Below are positions 8,383 through 18,354 of a stretch of DNA of 64,000 nucleotides, piece after piece. Position numbers and translations under genes: made by a program. The notes beneath the pieces are model-generated. The model was not told the origin of the DNA. It saw only the letters and a list, made by a program, of their open reading frames with translations, and did not search any database. The stretch lies in assembly GCF_002160065.1 (NCBI RefSeq), contig NZ_NFJW01000005.1, positions 1-64,000 of the forward strand, in the 5' to 3' direction. The first letter of the stretch is position 1; each line of letters begins with the position of its first letter. The DNA is from Collinsella sp. An2. Lineage in GTDB: Bacteria > Actinomycetota > Coriobacteriia > Coriobacteriales > Coriobacteriaceae.

Positions 8383-9495
8383 CTACGCTCCTGCGACCGC
8401 AACGCCCGCCGCGGCGGCGAGGTCCGCCTCCTCGGGGTAATAGATGCCCCAGTCGTAGCGCAGCCGCGTCATGGTGTCCATAACATCCGCCGCATAGTCG
8501 ATGAGCTTGGCTTTCGATTCGTCGCCCGCCGCAGCCGCCTCGAGGTCGGCCATCTCATAGGCGAGGGCATACGCCTCCTCGCCCTCCTCCACGATCTCGC
8601 GATGCCCGTCTTCGGTCCACACAATGCTTGCGCGGTCGGCGCGCGGATAGTCGTTGATCTCCAGGTAGCACTTGTCGAAGCTGATGACCGCGCGCTTGGG
8701 CTGCTTGGAATGAAGCGACAGCGAGAACACGCCCAGCTGGCCCTCGGCGTTGCGTGTCACGAAACCGCTCGTCTGGTCGACGCCCGTGACGGCGCGGTTG
8801 GCAAGCGAAACCACCTCGTCGGGGTGGCTCGCCATGAAGATACGCGCCACGGTGAGCGCATAGACGCCAATGTCCAGCATGGCTCCGCCCGCCAGGCGCG
8901 GGTTGTAGAACCGGTTGGTAAGATCGCCGTACTCCTTGAAGCTGCCGAAGTTCACCTGCGCAAGGTTCATGGCGCCAAACTCGCCTGAGGCTGCGCGGGA
9001 GCAGAGCTTCGCATAGAGCGGCATGTGCAGGATGGTCGTGGCGTCCATGAGCACCACGCCGTGCTCGGCGGCAAGGGAGCGGGCCTCGGCCAGCTCGGCG
9101 CTGTTGAGCGTGATGGCCTTCTCACAGAGCACGTGCTTGCCGGCGGCCAGCGCGTCGCGCAGGAAGGAGATGTGGGTGTTGTGCGGCGTGGTGATGTATA
9201 CCGCGTCGATATCGGGGCTCGCATAGAGTTCGTCGAAGCTGCCGAACACGCGCTCTACGCCGTAACGCTCGGCAAAGGCGACGGCCTTTTCGTGCGTGCG
9301 ATTTGCCACGCCGACCAGCTTGCGCCCGGCGAGCCCCATGGTCTGCGCCATCTGGTTGGCGATGGCGCCGCAGCCGATCACCGCCCAGCGCAGATGCGGG
9401 GCGCTAAAGATGTCCTTGGGAAACGGTTTGCCCTGCACCGCTTTATAAGCGGCGGCAGCGGCAGCAGCAGAATCGAGGGGCGTGGACGAAGACAT
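8383..9495 (-). CDS. Gfo/Idh/MocA family NAD(P)-dependent oxidoreductase
   Basis: 370-residue sugar-dehydrogenase-like protein. Rossmann motif WAVIGCGAIANQMAQTM (about residues 37-53) binds NAD(P), and the catalytic-region motif HVLCEKAITLN (EKxx in the family) lies near residue 127. The C-terminal half is the alpha/beta substrate domain. It resembles dihydrodiol/1,5-anhydrofructose-type members, but substrate cannot be set from sequence. The first 20 residues are an Ala-rich extension. Start has GGAGGTCTTCCACC; a TATAAT box at 9570-9575 on the minus strand could be its -10. Co-oriented with metA with a 71-bp gap. Confidence 0.88.
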   Translation of the reverse strand: MSSSTPLDSAAAAAAAYKAVQGKPFPKDIFSAPHLRWAVIGCGAIANQMAQTMGLAGRKLVGVANRTHEKAVAFAERYGVERVFGSFDELYASPDIDAVYITTPHNTHISFLRDALAAGKHVLCEKAITLNSAELAEARSLAAEHGVVLMDATTILHMPLYAKLCSRAASGEFGAMNLAQVNFGSFKEYGDLTNRFYNPRLAGGAMLDIGVYALTVARIFMASHPDEVVSLANRAVTGVDQTSGFVTRNAEGQLGVFSLSLHSKQPKRAVISFDKCYLEINDYPRADRASIVWTEDGHREIVEEGEEAYALAYEMADLEAAAAGDESKAKLIDYAADVMDTMTRLRYDWGIYYPEEADLAAAAGVAVAGA

Positions 9496-9569
9496 GGTGG
9501 AAGACCTCCTCCGACGACATTTGCGACGGGATGCGGACGCGCGCCGTATCCCGTCGTCGTTTCGGAGAA

Positions 9570-9575
9570 ATTATA
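9570..9575 (-). promoter_or_regulatory. Candidate -10 box for the Gfo/Idh oxidoreductase
   Basis: Perfect TATAAT on the minus strand, about 75 bp upstream of the ATG at 9495; no good -35 hexamer is visible at normal spacing. Confidence 0.4.
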
Positions 9576-9629
9576 CCGCGCGGTGCGGACGCCCCTTCTG
9601 CGCGGCGACGGCAGCATCCGCCGCGACGC

Positions 9630-10751
9630 TCACCGTGCAATGTATCGCATGCGGATTTCATCTCCGTGTTTTCTCAGATAGTCACGCATGTAAGGAATCG
9701 AGAACGCCACGAATCCACGCGCCGTAGGCTCGATTACCTGATGCTTGATCAGCATGCGGCGATAACTGGTCAGCGAGCTTGGAGCTACATGCAGGCGCTC
9801 CGCAATCTCCGCCGTTGCGGAAACCTCTTGGTCCTCAGTCATCGCCAGTGCATACTCAATCGCCCGCAAGGGAAGGTCCGCAAGGGCCGTCTCCAGTACC
9901 ACGTTACCAAACTCATCCATAGCACGTGACACGCCTTCTTGAACGTCGTGCTTGTCGATGGCCAGAGATGTCTTGGCGTGTTCCCGCGCGATCGCCCAAA
10001 CGTGGTACCCAACAAGCTGGATGAGGTATGCATAGCCAGCCGTTGCCTGCGCCATGCTGTCAAGAGCCATCGCGTCGATGCTCATCCCCGCGTGTTCGAT
10101 GGTATGGCGAAACGCCCTGGCTACGTCATCGTGCGCGATGGGTGCTAGCTCCTCACTTTTAGCACGACGTAGAAACGTCAACGCCTTTCCGTTGATGAGG
10201 TCGAGCACGCCCGTTGTGATACCTGCAAACACAAATGCAATGTTCTGCCGCTCTCGAATAAGGTGTTGGACCGTCGCCGCAACAAGGCGAATATCGTGTT
10301 CATCGGCATCCTGTATCTCGTCGATGGTCACCAACAGACCACGGCCTTGCTCCGTCTGCTCCGTAGCGATACGCGTCATGATTCCGCGCAGGCTTTCCTC
10401 GCGATACATTGTCGTGCTTGTCCCCTGCACGGAAATCAACCCAAGGTTTGCGCCCAACGACACTTCTTGCTGTTGAGGAGACCCTTCAAGCTCGTAGCGA
10501 ATCGCCTCGGCAACATTGTCCACCGCGGTTACATCAACCACACGCCAGCCTTTATCGCGAGCAATATCCCCTAGTTCAGTGAGTAGCACTGTTTTGCCCG
10601 AACCACGCGGGCCGGTGATGCGCATCAGGCGCGCGGGCGAGCCAATACCCTCTTCAAGGCCGTCGATAAAGTCGTGTGTGACCTTGCTCCGTCCAATAAG
10701 AACAGGCGGCTCGGCGCCCGCTGTGGGGCGGAAGGGATTGAGCAGCGCCAT
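9630..10751 (-). CDS. AAA ATPase / ATP-binding protein with C-terminal winged helix
   Basis: 373 residues. Walker A is ITGPRGSGKTVLL (near residue 45), Walker B is GLLVTIDEIQDAD, followed by sensor-like and lid helices; the C-terminal 80 residues look like a winged-helix DNA-binding domain (EIAERLHVAPSSLTSYRRML). This layout matches the Orc1/Cdc6-like or MoxR-distant bacterial 'ATP-binding protein' group. The frame opens at 10769, but the ATG at 10751 (MALLNPFRP) follows AAAGGAGG and is preferred. No partner gene is adjacent, and the upstream DNA is AT-rich with a 9-bp tandem repeat, so it may have been acquired. Function not assigned. Confidence 0.75.
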   Translation of the reverse strand: MALLNPFRPTAGAEPPVLIGRSKVTHDFIDGLEEGIGSPARLMRITGPRGSGKTVLLTELGDIARDKGWRVVDVTAVDNVAEAIRYELEGSPQQQEVSLGANLGLISVQGTSTTMYREESLRGIMTRIATEQTEQGRGLLVTIDEIQDADEHDIRLVAATVQHLIRERQNIAFVFAGITTGVLDLINGKALTFLRRAKSEELAPIAHDDVARAFRHTIEHAGMSIDAMALDSMAQATAGYAYLIQLVGYHVWAIAREHAKTSLAIDKHDVQEGVSRAMDEFGNVVLETALADLPLRAIEYALAMTEDQEVSATAEIAERLHVAPSSLTSYRRMLIKHQVIEPTARGFVAFSIPYMRDYLRKHGDEIRMRYIAR

Positions 10752-10807
10752 TGAAGCCTCCTTTGGCACCTCGCCTCTCGTTTGTTGTGTTAACCATAGC
10801 TCTAGCA

Positions 10808-10852
10808 GCTATCGTAACTATCGTAACAATAGCAACTATAGTAAGAATAGTA
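10808..10852. repeat. Five imperfect 9-bp tandem repeats
   Basis: Consecutive nonamers GCTATCGTA, ACTATCGTA, ACAATAGCA, ACTATAGTA, AGAATAGTA run without gaps in the 249-bp space upstream of the AAA ATPase. The phase is exact for five units while bases vary. It may be a regulator array or a slippage-prone tract. Confidence 0.7.
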
Positions 10853-11000
10853 AAAGCAGAAGCACCGAACCAGTGATTGTTGATTGCGCAAAACGAAACT
10901 CACAGCCCAGCGAAGGATCAAACGCAGGCACCTCCGCCTGAAGACGCTGATGTGAACGCCCGACAGACCAGAACTTGCCTGCAAAGACACCTGCCAGAAC

Positions 11001-13202
11001 CTACTGTCCCGCTTCAAACGTAGCGATGGCGCCAAGCAGCACCTCGCCGTATTCTTCGGCCTTTCGCTCGCCGATGCCCGTGACCTCGAGCAGCTCGTCT
11101 TTGGTATGGGGACGGCGACGGCAGAGCCCGCGCAACGTCGCGTCGTTGCACACCACGTAGGCCGGAACCTGGCGCTCGTCGGCAAGCTCGCGGCGCAGGA
11201 CACGAAGCTGTTCGAAGAGCTCGGCGTCGTCGCCCACCCGCGGGCGCGCATCCTGCTGAGCCTCGTCGCGCAACAGGTCCACCGCCCGTCGCACGCGCGT
11301 GGCCGCCCGCTTGGACGCACGCCGCTTGATGGTAAAGCGAAACGGCGGGAAGGCGCGGCCGCCGGCAGCGGGTGCGTCTCCTGCAACCAGGTCGCCGGTG
11401 TCGGCGGCCGGCGCCTCACCAGCGGCTCCCAGGCCGTCGGCGATGCCCGGCGCGGCACCGGCCCGCACGTCATCCGCAGCTGCCAGGGCAGCCGCCCACG
11501 CCCCTGGATCCACCAGGGGGTCTCCCGCAAGCGCCTCGGCCGCACGCGGCCCCAGCCCCACCACCGGGTACTGCCCCTGCGAGATCGACAAATAACCGCG
11601 ACCCGCCAGCTGGTCGATCACCTCGCGAATCCGTGTAGCGGGCATGTCGGCAAGCGATCCGTAGCCCGCGACCTCGTCCAGCCGATACGAGCGAACGCGC
11701 TCGTTTTCGGCTCCATGCAGCGCGTCGGCAATGACGGTCTTGCCAAACCGGCCCGGCCGCGCGGCAACAAAGCGAACAGCGGCGCGCGCGGCATCGGTGA
11801 CGTCCTCCACCGCGAAGGACGTCAGGCAATTCGAACAGTTGCTGCACCCTTCCGCAGCGTCGCCCGGAAGGCTTGACGACATCCCCGCCGCCTCATCGCC
11901 AAAATAGCGCAGGATATACTCGCGCAGACAGCCCGTCGTCTTGCAGTACCCCTCCATCTGCGAAAGCAGGCGAAACCGGTTCCGCCTGGCCTGTTCGCGC
12001 TGCTCGGGGTCAAGCGTCTCGTCGTCGCGCTCCTGGTCGATCAAAAAGCGGCGAATGCGAAAATCGTTGCCGTTCCACAACAGCAGACACGATGCCGGGT
12101 CGCCGTCGCGCCCCGCGCGGCCCGCCTCCTGGTAGTAGGCCTCGATGCTCTCGGGCACGTTGTGATGTATGACGTAGCGCACGTTGGGCTTGTCGATGCC
12201 CATGCCAAACGCGTTGGTCGCCACGATCACCGACATGTCGTCGCAGATGAACGCCTCTTGCGCGTGCCGACGTTCTTCGACACCCATGCCCGCATGATAC
12301 CGGCCCACCCGCACGCCATGGGGCCCAAGCGCGCGCCCTAGCTCGGCTGCAAGCTCGTCGGTAGCCTTGCGGGTCGAACAATACACGATGCCGCTTTCCT
12401 GAGCATGCTCGAGCACGTAGTCGCGAATGCGCGTGAGCTTGGCTTTTTCGCCCAACTCTTCCACCCCAAAATACAGGTTCGTGCGATCAAACCCCGTCAC
12501 GACCGTCTCGGGAGCGCGAAGCCCCAGCATAGCGGCGATGTCCGTGCGCACGCGCTCGGTCGCCGTAGCGGTAAAGGCGGCAAGCACCGGGCGCTGCGGC
12601 AGCGCGGCGACGAAATCGGCAATGGCAAGGTACGCCGGGCGAAAGTCCTGCCCCCACTGCGACACGCAATGGGCCTCGTCGACCGCCACCAGGGGCACGC
12701 CGAGCCCTCCCGGAGCCGCCGCATGCTGCGCAAATGCCAAAAACCGCGGGTCCGACAGGCGCTCCGGCGCCACGTACATGATCTGATACCAACCCTCAGA
12801 CGCACGCTTGAGTACGGTGTTCTGCTGTCCGGGCGTAAGCGTGGAGTTGAGATACGCCGGCCGCGCGCCCGCTGCCTTGAGCGAACGTACCTGGTCGGCC
12901 ATGAGCGACACGAGAGGCGACACCACAAGCGTGATGCCCGACATCATGAGCGCCGGCACCTGGTAGCAGATCGATTTGCCGGCGCCGGTGGGCATAACGC
13001 CCAGCGCGTCGCGGCCGGATAGAATGGCCGACACCATACGGTCCTGGCCGGGTCGAAACGAGGTGTAGCCGAAGTAGCGCTTGAGCGTCTCGAGTGCAGC
13101 CGCCGGGCATCCGCACTCGGACGCGCCCTGAAGACGTCCGTCGCCCGCGGACGCAACGCTCGCCACACCTGAGGCCATCGCTGTTCCCGACGTCGCTTCC
13201 AC
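11001..13202 (-). CDS. recQ: ATP-dependent DNA helicase RecQ
   Basis: About 733 residues. A superfamily 2 3'-5' helicase that unwinds recombination and repair intermediates. Motif I is MPTGAGKSICYQVPAL, motif II AVDEAHCVSQWG, and motif VI lies in the EAGRAGRDG stretch; then the RecQ zinc-binding cysteines (CKTTGC ... CSNCSNC), an RQC winged helix, an Ala-rich linker of about 60 residues, and a C-terminal HRDC domain (LRRELADERQVPAYVVCND). The frame is open to 13235, but a TATAAT box at 13253-13258 would leave almost no leader; the GTG at 13202 has GGGAGG eight bases upstream, so it is preferred. Four copies of a 20-bp pseudo-palindrome lie upstream. Confidence 0.95.
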   Translation of the reverse strand: MEATSGTAMASGVASVASAGDGRLQGASECGCPAAALETLKRYFGYTSFRPGQDRMVSAILSGRDALGVMPTGAGKSICYQVPALMMSGITLVVSPLVSLMADQVRSLKAAGARPAYLNSTLTPGQQNTVLKRASEGWYQIMYVAPERLSDPRFLAFAQHAAAPGGLGVPLVAVDEAHCVSQWGQDFRPAYLAIADFVAALPQRPVLAAFTATATERVRTDIAAMLGLRAPETVVTGFDRTNLYFGVEELGEKAKLTRIRDYVLEHAQESGIVYCSTRKATDELAAELGRALGPHGVRVGRYHAGMGVEERRHAQEAFICDDMSVIVATNAFGMGIDKPNVRYVIHHNVPESIEAYYQEAGRAGRDGDPASCLLLWNGNDFRIRRFLIDQERDDETLDPEQREQARRNRFRLLSQMEGYCKTTGCLREYILRYFGDEAAGMSSSLPGDAAEGCSNCSNCLTSFAVEDVTDAARAAVRFVAARPGRFGKTVIADALHGAENERVRSYRLDEVAGYGSLADMPATRIREVIDQLAGRGYLSISQGQYPVVGLGPRAAEALAGDPLVDPGAWAAALAAADDVRAGAAPGIADGLGAAGEAPAADTGDLVAGDAPAAGGRAFPPFRFTIKRRASKRAATRVRRAVDLLRDEAQQDARPRVGDDAELFEQLRVLRRELADERQVPAYVVCNDATLRGLCRRRPHTKDELLEVTGIGERKAEEYGEVLLGAIATFEAGQ

Positions 13203-13252
13203 CGCCGCATCCTCCCCTATCTCCCCTGTGTGCATCCGTGTGTATCGCGAGC

Positions 13253-13258
13253 ATTATA
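13253..13258 (-). promoter_or_regulatory. Candidate -10 box for recQ
   Basis: Perfect TATAAT on the minus strand 51 bp upstream of the chosen recQ GTG. The -35 region is weak. It supports the internal start at 13202 over the outer ATG at 13235. Confidence 0.45.
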
Positions 13259-13340
13259 CCGTCGCCTGCAGACGCGAGAGGAAGCTGCGGTCTGTGCGCC
13301 GATTGTTGGTGTCGGCCCGGACCAAGGCGGCCGGCCTCGC

Positions 13341-13467
13341 GTTGTGTAGCAATTCACACGCTTGCCAAAAGAATTGTGGCAATCCACACGCTCAACCCAC
13401 CTAAAAGGGGCCTCGAACGTGTGAATTGCCACACAACAGACATTGGGCGTGTGAATTGCTACACAAC
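13341..13467. repeat. Four copies of a 20-bp pseudo-palindrome (two direct, two inverted)
   Basis: Copies: GTTGTGTAGCAATTCACACG at 13341-13360; a diverged TTGTGGCAATCCACACG near 13374-13390; and inverted copies CGTGTGAATTGCCACACAAC at 13419-13438 and CGTGTGAATTGCTACACAAC at 13448-13467. Each copy has internal dyad symmetry (GTGTGAATT...ACAC), like a repressor operator, while the whole set could fold into a large cruciform. It fills the 290-bp gap between recQ and the HAD gene. A partial relative (GGATTGCCACACGC) occurs near 50,300. Confidence 0.75.
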
Positions 13468-13492
13468 AGGCTTCGAGCACACGGCGACGCGG

Positions 13493-14332
13493 CTACAGCA
13501 AGCCCAGGTGCTCGAAAGCGTTCCACAGCCCGTCGTCATCGACCGCGGTGGTCACATAGTCGGCCGCAGCCTTGGCCTCCTCGCCGCCCGAACCCATCGC
13601 CACGCCCACGGCACAGGCCTGAAGCATGGGGACGTCCACCTTGGCGTCGCCCATGGCGATGGTGTCGGCCATGTCGGCCCCCAACGCGTCGACGGCTACG
13701 CGGACCGCACGCGCCTTGTCGATGCCCCTCACCCCGAAGTCGCCAAACAGAGCGTGCTCGCCCTTACCGCCCCAGGTACCTACCTTCATGTCAGAGAAGT
13801 CGCGGCGGGCGTCGAGGTAGTCGTCATAGCTGCGGAGTACGAAGCTCACCTTGTTGACGTCGTCGCGATAGAGCTCGCAGCCAAACTGGAGCAGGGGAAA
13901 CACGTCCTCGACCGTGACATCGGCGGGCACCGGAGCACCCGCGCCCTGCGAGTAGGCGACCACGGCCTCGTGCCCGTCCTCGCGGAAGTTCTCGCTCGCA
14001 AAGAGGCCGTTGTTGCTCTCCAGGTAGAAGGCGAGCCCGCGTTCGTGGCACCAGTCGACGATCTTGCGGCATTGCTCTGCCGAGATGTGCTGATGCATGA
14101 CCTCGCGACCCTCGACCTCGACATAGGCTCCGTTGCCGCCCAGCATGCCATCGAAGCCAAGGGCCTCGAGCTCGGGCGAAACTTCTCCCTTGCTGCGCCC
14201 GGTACACATGAGCACCTTGTGGCCGTTTGCCCGTGCCTGGCGGATGGCGCGTGCGGCGGATTCCGGCAGCTCGTTGTCGTAGGTGACGATGGTGCCGTCG
14301 ACATCGAGGAAGATAATCTTGCGGTCGGACAT
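13493..14332 (-). CDS. HAD-superfamily Cof-type phosphatase
   Basis: 279 residues, class IIB HAD hydrolase acting on sugar or nucleotide phosphates. Motif I is FLDVDGTIV (Asp nucleophile near residue 10), motif II is LMCTGRSK, and motif IV is TIAMGDAKVDVPML, with the cap domain in between. The frame extends upstream through a GC-rich repeat to 14527; the ATG at 14332 has AGGAGAGG upstream and starts at the conserved motif, so it is the real start. It is downstream of a VOC protein and a 6-phospho-beta-glucosidase on the same strand, hinting at sugar-phosphate dephosphorylation. Exact substrate unknown. Confidence 0.88.
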   Translation of the reverse strand: MSDRKIIFLDVDGTIVTYDNELPESAARAIRQARANGHKVLMCTGRSKGEVSPELEALGFDGMLGGNGAYVEVEGREVMHQHISAEQCRKIVDWCHERGLAFYLESNNGLFASENFREDGHEAVVAYSQGAGAPVPADVTVEDVFPLLQFGCELYRDDVNKVSFVLRSYDDYLDARRDFSDMKVGTWGGKGEHALFGDFGVRGIDKARAVRVAVDALGADMADTIAMGDAKVDVPMLQACAVGVAMGSGGEEAKAAADYVTTAVDDDGLWNAFEHLGLL

Positions 14333-14399
14333 GAGGCCTCTCCTAGCGGTCTTGGGGTGTTGGATGGTTTGGGGGGGTTGGACGGGCGCTTGGCATGCG

Positions 14400-14590
14400 G
14401 TGTCTGACGGGTGCTGGTGGGCGTCGGGCGGGCGCTGGCGGGCGCCCCCACGGACGCCTGGCGGTGCTTGGGTGAACGTCTGGCGGGTGTCCCACGAGTG
14501 CTGGGCAGGCGCTGGCGGGCGTCCCACGAGTGCCGGGTAGCTACCAGCGGACGTCCCACGGGCACCCGGCGGGTTATTGCCGGGCGCCCA
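14400..14590. repeat. Degenerate GC-rich direct repeats between VOC and HAD genes
   Basis: Recurrent core GGCGGGCGTCCCACGAGTGC with variants spaced roughly 30-35 bp, seen at least four times in the 266-bp gap 14333-14598. The units are similar in size to the array upstream of the GH1 gene but differ in sequence. Spurious ORFs cross it in several frames. No gene is seen. Confidence 0.55.
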
Positions 14591-14598
14591 GCAGACGC

Positions 14599-14997
14599 CT
14601 ACACCGTGATCTCGATGCGATTGCCCTCGGGGCCGGCGACGCAGCTCTCGTAGTAGCCGTCACCGGTGGTGCGCGGGCCGCTCAGCACCTCATAGCCGTC
14701 CGCGGCAAGGCGCGCCGTGAGCTCGTCGACCTCCTCGGCGCTTCCCACCGAAAACGCCAGGTGGGCGAAGCCTTGGCGCTCTGCGGAAAGATCCACGCCA
14801 TCGGAGGCACCTCCGCCCACTCCGGGCTTGGCCATGACCTCCAGGCGCGCGCCGTCGTCAAAGGTTAGAAAATGCGAGCGAAAGCCCGTGCGCTCGTTGT
14901 GATACTCGTCGTTCGCCCTCGCCCCGAAGTAGCGCACGAAGAAATCGCGCGCGGCGGCAAGGTCCTCAACGTAGAGTGCAACGTGTTCGATCCTCAT
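14599..14997 (-). CDS. VOC-family (glyoxalase I / bleomycin-resistance fold) protein
   Basis: 132 residues, one paired beta-alpha-beta-beta-beta VOC module pair. It begins MRIEHVALYVEDLAAARDFF, the usual VOC opening with metal-ligand His5, and ends with GPEGNRIEITV, where the last Glu is the other conserved ligand. These features fit lactoylglutathione lyase-like or related lyases, though many family members have other substrates. The outer frame reaches 15051, but the ATG at 14997 matches the family N-terminus and has GAGGAAGG upstream at a slightly long distance. It follows the GH1 gene stop by 57 bp. Confidence 0.88.
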   Translation of the reverse strand: MRIEHVALYVEDLAAARDFFVRYFGARANDEYHNERTGFRSHFLTFDDGARLEVMAKPGVGGGASDGVDLSAERQGFAHLAFSVGSAEEVDELTARLAADGYEVLSGPRTTGDGYYESCVAGPEGNRIEITV

Positions 14998-15054
14998 GGG
15001 TGTTCTCGCCTTCCTCTCGTAACGTAAAAGCCCCGTCGCAAACCGAATCAAAGG

Positions 15055-16734
<1,680 letters not shown>

Positions 16735-16819
16735 CTACAGTATGCCTGTCAGCGCCCAAGATGAGAATGGGTGTCAGGCAATTGGAGACATCTTTTCTAA
16801 GGTCAACGGCATATTGTCG

Positions 16820-16842
16820 GTATCGTTGATACTTTTTGATAC
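16820..16842. promoter_or_regulatory. Candidate operator in the GH1/rpiR divergent region
   Basis: GTATCGTTGATAC (palindrome GTATC-N3-GATAC) at 16820-16832 followed by a further GATAC at 16838-16842, in the only AT-rich part of the divergent intergenic region. Its position between the two genes suits a site for the RpiR-type regulator; no clear promoter hexamers could be set. Confidence 0.4.
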
Positions 16843-16924
16843 ATTGGTGTCGTGCGGTGCGAAGCTGGAGGTCGTGCGGCGCGGACCTGGGCGCCGCGCG
16901 GTGTGCCGTCGTAGGCGGGCACGC

Positions 16925-16988
16925 CCCGGCGCAGCGCGGCGGCGCGTTGCGCGCGTCCCGGCGTAGCGCGGCGGCGCGTTGCGTGCAG
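16925..16988. repeat. Two 32-bp GC-rich tandem units before the rpiR gene
   Basis: Near-identical 32-bp units (16925-16956 and 16957-16988) sharing the core AGCGCGGCGGCGCGTTGCG. Together with the array at 16534-16708 this makes most of the divergent gap repetitive. Confidence 0.65.
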
Positions 16989-17076
16989 ACACCCCCGCGA
17001 CACGGGACCGCGCTGCGCGCAAACCCCCTCCCGGCGCAACACGTCATCCGACGAGCCAGACCTGCAAGGAGACATC

Positions 17077-17937
17077 GTGGACATCAGACGAAAGATTCAA
17101 GAGGCCCGACACCTCACCCCTACCGAGCAGCAACTGGGGCAGGTGGTACTCGCCCTGGGCGACCGCCTGCAGACCTGTTCCATTAAGGAGCTCTCACAGA
17201 TGGCCTCGGTCTCCATCGCAACGGTGCATCGCTTCTGCAAGAAACTCGGCATCGATGGCTTCAAGCAGCTCAAGGTCGAGCTCGCCCGCTCCGACACGGC
17301 AAGCGCCCGCGCGCAATCGGTCGACATCAATTTTCCGTTCATGACAGGCGAGACGGCGGCGACCATCCTCCCCCACATGCGCGCTCTCTACGACGAAACG
17401 CTTGCCGACACCCTGCAGCTGCTCGACGCCGAGGCGCTCGACCGCGCGGCGGAGCTGCTCGACCGTGCCCGGCGCATCGATATCTACACGCAGTCGCATA
17501 ATCTCTTTCCTGCGCAGATGTTCTTCGAGCGGCTCCTGTCGTCCGGCATCGAAGCCACCTGCCATGAGCGCGACGAGCGACAAATACGGCGCGTGCTTGC
17601 CTCGGACGAGCACGACGTCGCCGTCATGATCTCGTACTCGGGGCTCAACCCACACCTGCGGCGGCTCATCCCCTTGTTGGCGCAGCAAAAAGTACCCGTG
17701 GTGTTTATCGGCACGCCCGCCGGGGCTCGCCGGAACCCTGGGCTCGACGTATACCTGTCAGTGAGCGACCGCGAGGACCTGCAAGGACGCATCACCCAGT
17801 TTGCCAGCCACATCGCCGTGCAGTTTGTACTAGACGCGCTGTTTAGCTGCCTGTTTGCCCGGCGCTACTCCGCATGCGAGACCTTCCTGGAGCGCGCCCT
17901 TCCCTACGCGAGCTTGCCCGGCATCGATCAGGCCTAG
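17077..17937 (+). CDS. RpiR/MurR-family transcriptional regulator (HTH + SIS)
   Basis: 286 residues. The N-terminal HTH_6 domain (about 1-77) reads SVSIATVHRFCKKLGIDGF at the recognition helix, the family signature. The SIS phosphosugar-binding domain (about 110-260) has RIDIYTQSHN and DVAVMISYSG. RpiR regulators bind phosphosugars and control catabolic genes next to them. The GTG start has AAGGAG six bases upstream. It is divergent from the 6-phospho-beta-glucosidase, so that gene is its likeliest target. It is the only plus-strand gene in the first 45 kb. Confidence 0.9.
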   Translation: MDIRRKIQEARHLTPTEQQLGQVVLALGDRLQTCSIKELSQMASVSIATVHRFCKKLGIDGFKQLKVELARSDTASARAQSVDINFPFMTGETAATILPHMRALYDETLADTLQLLDAEALDRAAELLDRARRIDIYTQSHNLFPAQMFFERLLSSGIEATCHERDERQIRRVLASDEHDVAVMISYSGLNPHLRRLIPLLAQQKVPVVFIGTPAGARRNPGLDVYLSVSDREDLQGRITQFASHIAVQFVLDALFSCLFARRYSACETFLERALPYASLPGIDQA

Positions 17938-18100
17938 GGGATGCAACGCAAAGGCTGCTTTCCGGCGCGGACCAGATGCCGCAGGCAGACAATACGTCTT
18001 TGCATGACAGCCGGACGGACTCCGCAAGGCTTCGAGCGCGCCCTTATGCCAAGCGGGGAGAGCGCGGCACCCCCTATAACGGCCCCATATGGCTATCCCA

Positions 18101-18247
18101 GAGAACTCGTTTCGGTTTTATGCAGTTAATTCGCGACAAGCCGAGTAGATCCCGGTTTAACCTTCTCGCGACCTGCGGTTTTGTCGCGAAAAAGTGGCCC
18201 CTACTCGCCAAATCGAGAAATAACTGCATAAAACCGAAACGGGTTTC
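18101..18247. repeat. Hairpin element A (family with internal GAGTAGA motif), copy 1
   Basis: Two halves of about 70 bp are inverted copies: the outer arms share CGTTTCGGTTTTATGCAGTTA and the inner parts share a CGAGTAG motif (left GCCGAGTAGATCC at 18140-18152; right CCTACTCG). The centre contains further pairing (TCGCGAC/GTCGCGA). It lies in the 417-bp gap 17938-18354 between convergent genes; the rest of that gap before 18101 holds nothing recognised. Related copies: 27506-27655 and 50423-50580. Confidence 0.75.
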
Positions 18248-18298
18248 TTTTGACCTCTCTTCGCCTGCACCATGGCGCATACATTGCATAGATACGAC

Positions 18299-18333
18299 AA
18301 AGGCGCGGGCCGCACCATGCAGCCCGCGCCTTT
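18299..18333 (-). terminator. Rho-independent terminator (bidirectional) after the BI-1 gene
   Basis: 12-bp perfect stem AAAGGCGCGGGC / GCCCGCGCCTTT with an 11-nt loop, 21 nt beyond the stop of the BI-1 family gene. The terminal A/T pairs give a short U-run in both directions, so it may also stop plus-strand transcription from rpiR. Confidence 0.75.
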
Positions 18334-18354
18334 CCGGCAAAAAGATCTCGCAGC

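Noticed and set aside
10802-11545. Minus-strand ORF with a Tyr/Ser/Cys-rich C-terminus
   Set aside because: The unusual ending is a translation of the 9-bp tandem repeat and the body is a shadow of recQ.
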